A stretch of DNA of 64,000 bases, from positions 29,294,501-29,358,500 of the forward strand of contig NC_088917.1 of the NCBI RefSeq assembly GCF_963576675.1, read 5' to 3'. The stretch comes from Euphorbia lathyris. Its lineage: Eukaryota > Streptophyta > Magnoliopsida > Malpighiales > Euphorbiaceae. Position numbers and translations under genes: made by a program. Below, in pieces: positions 11,088 through 20,839 of this stretch (position 1 is the stretch's first letter; each line of letters begins with the position of its first letter). The notes below the pieces were generated by a model. The model made no database searches. It had not been told where the DNA came from and worked only from the letters and a program-made list of their open reading frames with translations.

Positions 11088-11703
11088 CTTTTAACATTTT
11101 TAGACAAACTTAAGAATTTGCATATTAATTTAACGTTTATGGATGCGATTACGTAAATTCCCAATTATGGTAAATTCCTCAAAGATTTAATTTCAAAGAA
11201 AATCAGTTGGGAAGGAATTTCATCCATTTCACTAATTGAACATTGCAGTTCGATTGTGTCAAGCAATTTGCCCACAAAACTCAAAGATCCCGGATGTTTT
11301 ACCATTCCGTGTAAATTGGGAGATATAGAATTCCCCAGTTGTCTTTGTGATTTAGGAGCAAGCATTAACTTGATGCCATTATCTATATTTAATAAGTTAG
11401 GTTTAGAAGAAGACATCAAACGTACCAATATGGTTTTACAATTAGCGGATCAAACCACTAAAAGACCATATGGTATAATTGAGGATGTTTTAGTTAAAGT
11501 TGAAAAATTTATTTTTCCTACCGATTTCGTTATTTTAGATTTTGCTTATGATGTAAATTGTCCGCTAATCTTTGGTAGACCGTTCATGAACACGGGACGT
11601 GCTCTAGTTGATGTGTCGGAAGGGAAAGTAGTTTTACGAATAGGAGATGATAAGATTGAGTTTGACATGAATCAAGCGATGAAATATCCTATGGAGGATT
11701 TCG
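11088..11703 (+). pseudogene. Athila retroviral-type aspartic protease, interrupted
   Basis: This is in frame with gag. The region reads through a second in-frame TAA at 11154, then an uninterrupted stretch from 11256 contains the protease active-site segment CDLGASINLMP (the plant-gypsy form of DTGA) and a later 'LIFGRPFM' segment typical of the retropepsin C-terminus. Its normal role is to cleave the gag-pol polyprotein. The frame is cut at 11704 by a 722-bp foldback element; reading resumes in the same register at 12436. Both upstream stops are TAA and could come from single C-to-T changes of a Gln codon (inference). Confidence 0.85.
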
Positions 11704-12425
11704 GGGTAAACTACACTAATGGTACCTGAACTTTACATAGTTTACACTTTGGTACCTAGATTACATTTTGTCCCAAAAATATACCTGAAGTAACGATGAC
11801 CGGACAATTTAGTATATTTTTACCGGTTATGACCGGTCAATGCGAGTTTCATGAGTTAATTACATTAATGGTACCCGAACTTTACCATAATTCACACTTC
11901 GGTACCTGGATTTTATTTTATCCTAAAAATATAAGATAAGTAAAGGTGACTGAAAGATTTAGTTCATTTGATCAGTTAGTCACCGGGTAACATGAACTAA
12001 ACATTGGGACTCACCATACACTCAATTAACATAAAATTATAATATTGTCATTTATGAGCTAATGACAGTATTATAATTTTATGTTAATTGAGTGTATGAT
12101 TGGTCTCAATTTTTTATTTAAAATGGTCAAACTCGGGCTGATCAATCACTGATCGGTCAAATATACTAAAATATTGAGTCATCTTTACTTGAAGTGTATT
12201 TTTCGGACAAAATAAAATCTAGGTATCAAAATGTGAATTCGGGTAAAGTTCAGGTACCATCAGTGTAATTTACTCATTAGAATCGCATTGACCGGCCATT
12301 AACCGGTAAAATATACTTAATTGTCCGGTCATCATTACTTCGGGTATATTTTTGAGACAAAATGTAATCTAGGTACCAAAGTGTGAATTAGGGTAAAGTT
12401 CAGGTACCATTGGTGTAATTTACTC
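11704..12425. mobile_element. MULE-like foldback element inserted between Athila protease and RT
   Basis: The 722-bp element has arms of about 340 bp pairing around a centre near 12060. The left end starts GGGTAAACTACACTAATGG and the right end is its near complement. Each arm holds two diverged copies of a roughly 160-bp module starting 'taaattacactaatggtac'. The flanking duplication GAGGATTTCG (11694-11703 and 12426-12435) is a perfect 10 bp, in the 9-11 bp range of Mutator-like elements. It has no coding capacity. Because 722 plus 10 is divisible by three, the pol frame resumes in the same register. Confidence 0.88.
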
Positions 12426-12435
12426 GAGGATTTCG

Positions 12436-15400
12436 CTTGTATGAAACTTGATTTAATTGAAGAATGTGTAAATGACATTGTTCAGAAAGAAGAAATAATA
12501 GAACCTATAATGAGTGAGGAACTAGAAGATAAGGACCCAGAACCTTTGATTCGAGAAGATGGACCAGTTCTGCCTTCGATTATAGTTCCACCTAAATTAG
12601 AACTTAAGGAATTACCAGGTCATTTGAGGTACGCTTTCTTAGGCGAAGGCGATTCTCTACCTATAATTATCTCTAACAAGTTGACACAAGTTCAAGAAGA
12701 GAAATTGAAAGAAGTTGTTAGAAATAGGATAGGAAGTATGGGTTGGCAAATTTCAGACTTAAAAGGTATTAATCCAAGTATTGTAATGCATAGAATTCAC
12801 TTAGAAGAAGATAAGCCACCTAAAGCGGATAGGCAAAGATGCCTAAATCCGAACATGAAAGAAGTAGTAAAAAATGAGATTACTAAACTTCTGGACAATG
12901 GAATCATCTACCCTATCTTGGATAGTGAATGGGTTAGTCCAATCCATTGTGTACCTAAAAAGGGAGGCATAACAGTTATAAGGAATGAAGAAGGTGAATT
13001 AATACCTACGCGAACCACCACTGGTTGGATGGTTTGTATAGATTATAGAAATTTAAATAAAGCAACTAGGAAAGATCATTTTCCTCTTCCTTTCATTGAT
13101 CAAATGATCGAAAGGATAGCTGGTCATGCTTTCTACTGTTTTCTTGATTGTTACTCCGGATTCTTTCAAATATACATTTACCCGGATGACCAAGATAAAA
13201 CAACTTTCACATGTCCTTACGGAACATTTGCATATAGAAGAATGCCTTTTGGTCTATGTAACGCACCTGCAACATTTCAACGTTGTATGACTGCGATTTT
13301 TAATGATTTCATTGAAGATATCATGGAAGTTTTTATGGACGATTTTTCAGTTTATGGAGATTCTTTTGATTCATGCCTAGAAAACTTGGATAAAGTTCTG
13401 TCTAGGTGTGAAGAAACAAATTTCGTATTAAACTGGGAAAAATGTCATTTCATGGTTGACAAATGAATTGTTTTAGGTCACAAAATCTCTGAAAAAGGAT
13501 TAGAAGTAGATAGAGCAAAAACCTCAGTAATAGAGAAATTACCCCCTCCAACTACTGTAAAGGGAGTAAGATCATTCTTAGGACATGCTGGTTTTTACAG
13601 AAGATTTATTAAGAATTTTTCTGTAATTTCCAAACCACTTACTAATTTACTCATGAAAGATTCAACCTTTGATTTTAATGAAGAATGCGTTAAAGCTTTC
13701 AAAACATTGAAAACTGCTTTAGTCAGTGCACCTATTATTGCTAAACCCGATTGGGATTTACCCTTTGAAATCATGTGTGATGCAAGTGATTTAGCTGTCG
13801 GATGTGTTTTAGGTCAAAGGAAGGATAAGAAACTTCATGTCATTTATTATGCAAGTCACACACTGTCTGGTGCACAATTAAACTACACCACAACAGAAAA
13901 AGAAATGTTAGCCGTAGTTTTTGCATGTGACAAGTTTAGGTCATACTTGTTAGGTTCGAAAGTTATTATTTATACTGATCATGCAGCATTAAGATATTTA
14001 TTTGCTAAAAAGGATGCAAAACCACGTCTAATTAGATGGGTTTTATTGTTGCAAGAATTTGATATAGAAATTAAAGACAAAAAGGGAGTTGAAAACCTTG
14101 TCGCCGATCATCTATCGAGACTTGAAGATGAAAATGGTCCTATAGGTGAAACTATTGGTATACGAGATGATTTCCTTGATGAACATCTCTATCAAATGAA
14201 AAGTTTTATATCACCTTGGTATGCAGATATTGCTAATTACCTCGCAGCCAATATTGTTCCGGAAGGATTAAATTCCCACCAAAGGAAGAAATTTTTCTTC
14301 GATATTAAACAATACTTTTGGGAAGATCCCTTTTTGTTCAAGACTTGTGGTGACGGGATAATTAGGAGATGCGTTGGTGAAAATGAATTTGAATCCATAA
14401 TGTCAGAATGTCATTCTAGCTCTTATGGAGGACATAATGGAGTTAACAAGACAGCAGCTAGAATATTTGAAAATGGTTTCTTTTGGCCTACGATGTTTAA
14501 AGATGTCCGTTCATTTATTACTCGTTGTGATAAGTGCCAAAGAACAGGAAATCTAGGAAGGAAAGATGAGATGCCCCTCACAACCGTATTAGAAGTTGAA
14601 TTCTTCGATATGTGGGGAATAGATTTCATGGGACCTTTTCCCCCTTCCAATGGTAAAACTTACATATTAGTTGCTGTTGATTATGTTTCAAAGTGGGTTG
14701 AAGCAATTGCAACCCCGACGAGTGATTCTAAGGTTGTCGTTAATTTTCTTGACGATATATTTTGTAGATTTGGTTGCCCAAGAGTTATCGTTAGTGATGG
14801 TGGTGCTCATTTTATAAACAAGAGTTTTGAAACGCTTATGAAAAAATATGGAGTACGCCACCGCGTATCAACGCCATACCATCCTCAGTCAAATGGTCAG
14901 GCAGCGATATCAAACAGAGAACTCAAATGGATTCTCGAGAAAACGGTCTCATCTTCTAGAAAAGATTGGTCTTCTAAACTTAATAATGCGTTATGGGCAT
15001 ACCGTACTGCGTTTAAAACACCAATAGGAATGACTCCGTACCGTTTAGTGTATGGTAAGGCATGTCATTTGCCAGTCGAATTAGAACATAAAGCCTATTG
15101 GGCTATTAGAGAACTTAACTTTGACTTACATCAAGCAGGTAAGAAACGTTTGCTCAATTTAAATGAGTTAGATGAGTTGCGTCATCTATCTTACGAAAAT
15201 GCAAAGATTTATAAAGAAAAAGTGAAAAAATGGCACGATGCCAAAATTAGAGTTAAACACTTTAATGTTGGGGATAAAGTGCTGTTATTTAATTCACGAC
15301 TTCGTTTATTTCCAGGAAAACTTAAGTCCAGATGGTTAGGACCATATTTAGTCGTCAAAACATTCGATTATGGTTCTTTGGAACTAGAAGGTCCTAACGG

Positions 15401-15497
15401 AGTTCGATTCAAAGTTAATGGTAATCGATGTAAAATCTATTACGAAAATATTTCACAAATTGAAATTCCGTTCGTAACGAGATTATCTGACGTATAA
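12436..15497 (+). pseudogene. Athila pol: reverse transcriptase, RNase H and integrase, one stop and one catalytic change
   Basis: Reverse transcriptase: 'VCIDYRNLNKAT', 'MPFGLCNAPATFQR' and the catalytic FMDDF (about 13336-13350). An in-frame TGA at 13464 splits the frame; the same frame continues with the thumb and RNase H (CDAS, TTEKE, YTDH, ADHLSR). Integrase follows, with a His/His and CDKC zinc-binding region (about 14404-14540), the first catalytic Asp in GIDF and the second in VSDGG. The position 35 residues after that Asp, normally Glu, is encoded by GCG (Ala, 14904-14906). The C-terminal part ends at TAA 15495. In a working element these enzymes copy the RNA and insert the cDNA. Here RT is truncated unless the stop is suppressed, and the integrase is predicted inactive. 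Confidence 0.92.
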
Positions 15498-16157
15498 ATT
15501 ACTCAGTTTTTCTTGCACAGTTTATTTTGTTTTTCTTATGTTTTTATTTTATTTTATTTATTTATTTTATTTTATTTTATTTTAAAATGCCATTTTTATG
15601 ATTAGATTACTTTATGTTATGATTTAGTAACGTAAATATTTTTTATTTCATGATTTTAGATTTAATTTTTAGGAAATTAGGATGATTTTGTAGTTTAAGG
15701 CAATTTCTACTGAGAATTGGAAATTCCCTGTCGAGAATACTCTGTTTCAGAATTGTCTATGTTGATTCGGATTTCTCTGGTCATACCGAGAATATTTAAA
15801 TTCTCTACCATGAATCAGGAGGTGGCTTTGATGCCTGATTTTCACAAGGAAACCAGCGTGTCGCGACCGCGGTTTTGCCATTCGCGGTCGCGACACGCGT
15901 ATTTCCTGCACTATCAGGCCTGAAACACTCTCACCCTTTCGATGAACCTCTTGGCAATTGAAATATTAAGTTTCTTCATTCCAGAAAGGTACAAATTATA
16001 CCTTTTCATAATTAAAACAATACCTCTTTTCATCCTAAACTCTTATAAATTAATCTTAGAGGATTCAGGTTCTGTTCCAATTCTTTTCATCTTTGTCAGA
16101 ACTCTGATTTTTCTTCGCAAATACCGTTCTTTGCTAAAGTTACACTAACTTTGCACC
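15498..16157 (+). other. Athila post-pol spacer, leader of first extra ORF
   Basis: This is AT-rich and non-coding. It includes short runs of 'attttatttt', several 'accgagaat'-type inverted motifs (15708-15815), a perfect 16-bp-arm GC palindrome (15856-15898) and a TATAAAT at 16044-16050, about 108 bases before the ATG of the next ORF. Confidence 0.6.
15856..15898. repeat. Perfect GC-rich hairpin, 16-bp arms (copy 3 of 4 in the element)
   Basis: Arms 15856-15871 and 15883-15898 pair perfectly around an 11-base loop; the left arm is GCGTGTCGCGACCGCG. Related palindromes occur at 8040-8081 and 21104-21145 (in both LTRs) and 17786-17828. Confidence 0.9.
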
Positions 16158-17105
16158 ATGCCTACCAAATACAAATCACCTAGGCACAATGCTGCCTCAA
16201 TCAACAAACGCCCAGACTTATCCAAGCGATACGGGGCGCCTTTTCCTATCTTCAACCACGATGAAGGTAGGCGTTATTGGAATCACCGTTACAAATTCTT
16301 CACCGGAATGTTGTATATGGATGAATTCCTTAATGACCAATTAGGCATTACTGATGACATGAGCCTCTATATGGAGCGCTTAGGGTGGACAAAATTCGCC
16401 CAAATGCGATTTCCAATAATAGGCGACTGGATACTCGAATTCTTCTGTACCGTGCGTTTTACTAATAAACGACGAGTACGTCTCAGTTTTCGTCGAGAAG
16501 GCGAAATCTTCACTTTCGGCTATCCCGAGTTGCATGCTTGGTTTGGTTTTCCCCCGAGGGATACAATCAAATGTCATCCTAGATGAGACATGACATCCTC
16601 GGACATTTGGAGAATGCTTACAGGATTCTGGCGATTCAATTCAAAACTCGCCTATAATCACTCTTTTCGCTCCAACTCCATGCTGTATTTACATAAATTT
16701 CTGTGTCACAGTTTATTCGGGCACACATTCAGTAGTGTGGTCCGTGACACAGATTTGTATGTTCTTGGAGATATATTCCAGGGCAATGCAGTGGATTCTT
16801 CCAAAATTCTGATGGAAGGTCTTGTCGCCGCTTCTCGGTCCAAAGATAAGAAGATTGGGTTCGGCAATATAATCTGTGGAATAATTCTCGGTTCAAAGGG
16901 TACTATTGATGTTCCCTGGAGTGAAGATGAATTCTTCCCGACAATTGACTATGAATTTCTCGAGCGCGAAGGACTTGTGAAACGTGTCTTTCGAGCAGGG
17001 CCTCAATTTTTGTCTGCACCGGAACGTGAAACTTTCGTGCAGTTTCAAATTGATCGTATTAAGGCCAGAAATATCCCGTTAGATAGGGATGAATATGTAG
17101 AATAG
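16158..17105 (+). pseudogene. Athila extra ORF A (ATHILA ORF-1-like), one in-frame stop
   Basis: A 316-codon frame starts at ATG 16158 and ends with TAG 17103. It is interrupted by one in-frame TGA (16584-16586); both halves are in the same frame. The N-terminal half contains 'RLGWTKFAQMRFP' and 'FGYPELHAWFGFPP', resembling the Athila ORF-1 family of plant retrotransposon proteins found after pol. The second half contains 'LYLHKFLCHSLFG' and 'DLYVLGDIF'. These same blocks recur in ORF B (18159-19379), so the two are paralogues inside one element. I see no signal peptide or membrane segment, so an envelope role is not supported by sequence. The function of the family is unknown. Confidence 0.75.
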
Positions 17106-17785
17106 TTTCTGTTTTTTTTTTGTATATATTTTGTTTTGTTTTGATTATTGGTTTGTTTTCATTATTTTGTACATATGTTTATATAATAAAAATCTTATTT
17201 AGTTTAATTCTTAATTTTTATCCATTTGATCCATTATCTATACTTAGCATATTTCATATGGGTACTTTCTACTTTTTCTTACTTAAATTAAGATTAAAAA
17301 GATTCACTTGAACTAAATATGTGTTTTTTTTTTTGTTTTTTCTACACATTTATCCACGTTTAATTTTATTTTGTAACTCAATTTATTTTCAATAAATTAA
17401 GTTATCTTTTTATCATTTTAATTCATGTGTTAAATATGTATTAACATGCACTTATTATGCATTTAATATGGTTCTCTTAACTTATATGCATAAATGAACA
17501 TTTAAGTTTCATTAATTACTCATAAATCAATTTATTATACTTTAATTCAATTTATTAAGGTAAAACCTTTGGTTTTCCTTGCAATTAATGTCATTTATTT
17601 AACGTTTTTAGTACAAGAACAATTAATATTAAGTTCAGGAACCATTTCAACAAAAACAATGCACAAACCAAGTCAAAAGGAACCAAATTTGGCTATTTCA
17701 ACCAAATCTCTACCGAGAATTAAGAAATTCTCGGTATGAGCAGCAAGTTTGGACCGATTTCAGGGCAAAAAATTGCCTGAAAATC

Positions 17786-17828
17786 GCGTGCCGCGGCCGT
17801 GGCTATGCCATTCGCGGTCGCGACACGC
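17786..17828. repeat. GC-rich hairpin, imperfect (copy 4 of 4)
   Basis: Arms 17786-17801 and 17813-17828 pair at 13 of 16 positions. The right arm and loop are nearly identical to those at 15872-15900. Confidence 0.85.
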
Positions 17829-17914
17829 GTCTAGATTGCCCTATTAAATCCGATTTTGCCAATATTTTTGCCTATTCCTATTCTATTTCTACCTATTCAC
17901 TTACCTAATCACCC

Positions 17915-17921
17915 TATATAA
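17915..17921 (+). promoter_or_regulatory. Possible internal TATA box upstream of ORF B
   Basis: CCCTATATAACCC lies about 240 bases before the ORF B ATG. An unspliced pyrimidine-rich leader follows. It could drive a separate mRNA for ORF B; this is inference, with no transcript evidence. Confidence 0.35.
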
Positions 17922-18158
17922 CCCTACCTCTTACACAACACCTCACATCACCTCTATTTTTACCCAATCCCTTACTCTAAACTCTTCCCCAAAAATCTAC
18001 TTTTTATCTTCCCAATTTATTCACTCCAATTTCTATCCAATTTCCTATTTTCAATCACTTCCATTTCACAACCCCAAACTCATCTTCAAGCTTTGGTCTT
18101 TCACTTCTTTTTCTTTTTCTTCTTTTTCTCATACCATAAGCCCCTAAACACCATCACC

Positions 18159-19379
18159 ATGGTTAGGACAAAGCGTGTTGGTAACAAGCCCGCTGTTACG
18201 GAAGCTAATCGCCTCCGGATTCAATGCGGAGCTTATTTTGACATCTATTCGGAGGAAGAAGCCTCTCATTTCAAACATTTTTCACAAGCCGACCGCCAAT
18301 TTGTGGATATGCACTTCTTAGACTTCCATTCGGTAAGAGTATTAAATTTCTCTACTCGAATTGATGCTTTTATTGAAGCTTTGGGTTGGCAAGAGTTCGT
18401 TAATATGCGTTTCCCGCGTATTAATGAGTATGTTGTGGAATTTTTGGTCACTTTGTCCATGAACAAGAAGAAAACTTCAATTTCTTTTAGGAATAATGGT
18501 ATACCTTATACCATTGATTATGAAGCAATGGGAAACATGTTTGGCTTCCCTACTTCTGATTTTTACGATAAGCCTAAGGATTTTGATAATGATGCTGTTT
18601 GGCAAACTCTCTCGGATCAAGATTATTTTAATTCCAAAAACACTTCAAGCAAGTTGATTAAGGACAATTGTGTGTTCTTCTTTCACAAATTTTTGAGTTT
18701 CTCCTTGTTTGGTCGTGTTGAGAGTTCAAAGGTCCAAGTTCGGGATTTGTATGTTTTGGATAGTTTGCTTAAAAGTTTGAGGATTGATAGTATTGGAATC
18801 ATGTTTGACAATTTGTTCCGTGCTTCGAGGGCTAGTACAATTCAAATCCCTCTTTGTAATTTTATCACCGGTCTTGTGTTGGGAGCACGGGGTGAATTGG
18901 CCGACTATGACATGTCTACCTACCGTGGGTATGTTCCGCTTTTGGACATCTCGGCTCTTGAGCGAGCTCATTTATTGCTTCCCCAAGGACCTCCCGTCTT
19001 TATTTCCTATGCTACCCGTATTGCCCATCTTCGTGGCACTATAAGTGGTGGCGCTTCAAGTTCTCAATTTGTAGGTACCGAAGGCGGCGGAGATGCGGAA
19101 GGAGAGGAGGATGCACCACCGGCTCAAGCACAACCCCAAGCACCTCAAGCGGAGGATGATCCGGTAGATTTGAGGAGGATTTTGGACCAAATCAATTCCA
19201 ACAATCGCTCAATGAATCTACGCATTGATGATTTGGTTGAAAACAATATGGTGATGAATGACAACCTCAACCTTTTGAGGCGTGAACATCGATCGACTCG
19301 GCATCGGATGCTTTCCTTTTTCCGACGCCGCAATGTGGAGACGTCACCTACACCTCCCGATTCACCACCTCATGCTTAG
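18159..19379 (+). CDS. Athila extra ORF B (ATHILA ORF-1-like protein), intact
   Basis: This is a 406-residue ORF. I chose ATG 18159 (context CACCATGG) rather than an earlier non-ATG start in the pyrimidine-rich leader. Residues about 60-140 contain 'ALGWQEFVNMRFP' and 'MGNMFGFPT', aligning with ORF A; 'FFFHKFLSFSLFG' and 'VRDLYVLDSLL' align with the second half of ORF A. From about residue 315 it is low complexity (Gly, Glu, Ala, Pro, Gln), followed by a likely coiled-coil with regularly spaced Leu/Ile (about residues 345-385). There is no signal peptide and no hydrophobic membrane span, so this env-position protein does not look like a classical envelope. It has no stop or frameshift, unlike gag-pol and ORF A. 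Confidence 0.75.
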   Translation: MVRTKRVGNKPAVTEANRLRIQCGAYFDIYSEEEASHFKHFSQADRQFVDMHFLDFHSVRVLNFSTRIDAFIEALGWQEFVNMRFPRINEYVVEFLVTLSMNKKKTSISFRNNGIPYTIDYEAMGNMFGFPTSDFYDKPKDFDNDAVWQTLSDQDYFNSKNTSSKLIKDNCVFFFHKFLSFSLFGRVESSKVQVRDLYVLDSLLKSLRIDSIGIMFDNLFRASRASTIQIPLCNFITGLVLGARGELADYDMSTYRGYVPLLDISALERAHLLLPQGPPVFISYATRIAHLRGTISGGASSSQFVGTEGGGDAEGEEDAPPAQAQPQAPQAEDDPVDLRRILDQINSNNRSMNLRIDDLVENNMVMNDNLNLLRREHRSTRHRMLSFFRRRNVETSPTPPDSPPHA

Positions 19380-20839
19380 GTTGTTTTCCTTTCATTTTTT
19401 TTATTTTTATCTTGTTATATGTTTGATACATTTTCCTTTTCTTATGTTTGGTACAATTTTTTATTTTTATGTTGAATGTTTCATTTGCTTAATTTACATT
19501 TTTTGTTTCGTATACCTTATTTCGTATTCTATATTTTCTCCATTATTTTTTGCACCAATAAGGACATGGTCCAATTTAAGTGTGGGAGGAGACATACATA
19601 TATCAATTTCTACATAAATACGAAATACGAATAAATTCAACAAAGATATTATTATTTTGCAAAACAAAATAATAAATGCAACGAATGATATTCATGCAAA
19701 TGCAACACATATATATATTGCAAAACATTTTTCACAATAACTTAACATTTTCATATATTTTTAAAGTTAATCATATAAGTTTTTATGATTATTTTTAGAT
19801 TATCATTATCGATAGAAATAATATTTCTATACGGGTAATATTTTTCAAATTTTTTCACAAATCTCCGATACGATTTTAAGTAAAATTGTCTCGAGTGAAT
19901 GTATTTAAGTAAAAATAAATTCTTTATTCAATCTCTATTTTTATATCATGCAATTCATGATTCAATAAATCTTATTTTAAATTTTCAATTAGGTTTATAG
20001 GCATTAAATTGAACTAACAATTTTAGCTCGGTTTGATTTCGTCTTACATTAACACTAATTGAAGTTTTTAAGAAAACTTTAGCCATAATACATGTTGAAT
20101 TTTAAATCAATATGGGATGAATGTGCTATTTTTCTTTTTCCCAACTTACAATTTTATAATTCATGTTAATTAATCAATTAGTTGAATTCTTAACTTTTGG
20201 TCACGATTGAGACCAACCTTATCACAATCGAGGTATGAAAGGGAAGAATATTTAAGTACCGTTTACTTTTGGCCACGGTTGCGACCACCCTTATCACAAT
20301 CGAGGTATGGAAGGAACGTTTAAATAAATAATAAGCGTGTATAAGTTTAAAGTAACGATTGCGTCCACCCATGGCATGATCGGTACCTCTTAAGCAAACA
20401 CAAAGAAAAAGAAAAAAAGTAATAATAAAAGCGTATAAGGTTACGGTTGAAACCACCCTTATTTCGGGCGTAACCAAGCAAATAAATTAAAATCAAGTAC
20501 TTATTCATTTTAATATATCTTATATATTAGTTTAGGTTTGGGAAAGGAAATTTTGTGCTTTTAAATGCCTTAAGATGAAAGACTCAATAACATGCGTGCT
20601 TATATCGTCTCGAATGCTTCAATTCAAAATTGGAAATACAAGACGAATGATATATCGTATTTATACTAGGTTGGTTTGATATTTTGCGTATAAATTTGCC
20701 ATGCGAAGTTAGACTTTTCGGCTTAACTAATTTAAAAGGTAATACAGAGATATATGTTTTATTTTCATAAAGAGATTAGTTAGAGAATAAATTCAGTGAG
20801 ATTTTGCTCGGGACTAGCAAAAGATTAAGTGTGGAGATT
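19380..20839 (+). other. Athila 3' untranslated region
   Basis: This is AT-rich non-coding DNA after ORF B. A purine tract TTAAGTGTGGGAGGAG near 19575 resembles the Athila polypurine tract. A second, AGATTAAGTGTGGAGATT, directly abuts the 3' LTR (about 20822-20839) and is the likely functional tract. Positions about 20195-20480 hold a degenerate tandem repeat. Confidence 0.7.
20195..20480. repeat. Degenerate tandem repeat in the Athila 3' region, about four units
   Basis: Units of about 75-95 bp carry variants of 'ggtcacgattgagaccaacc' followed by 'ttatcacaatcgaggtatg'. The related phrases lie near 20200, 20272, 20354 and 20440. The last two units are strongly diverged. Confidence 0.65.

Larger units (their letters stand above)
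17106..18158 (+). other. Athila spacer between the two extra ORFs, leader of ORF B
   Basis: This is AT-rich and non-coding. It contains an inverted 'taccgagaatt...aattctcggta' (about 17711-17737), a GC palindrome at 17786-17828, a TATATAA at 17915-17921, and then a C/T/A-rich leader of about 240 bases without ATG clutter before the ORF B start. This layout parallels the leader of ORF A. Confidence 0.6.

Noticed and set aside
18093..18158. Upstream extension of Athila ORF B (Phe-rich N-terminus that might mimic a signal peptide)
   Set aside because: It lacks an ATG and is the translation of the (TTC/TTT) pyrimidine-rich leader; ATG 18159 has good context.
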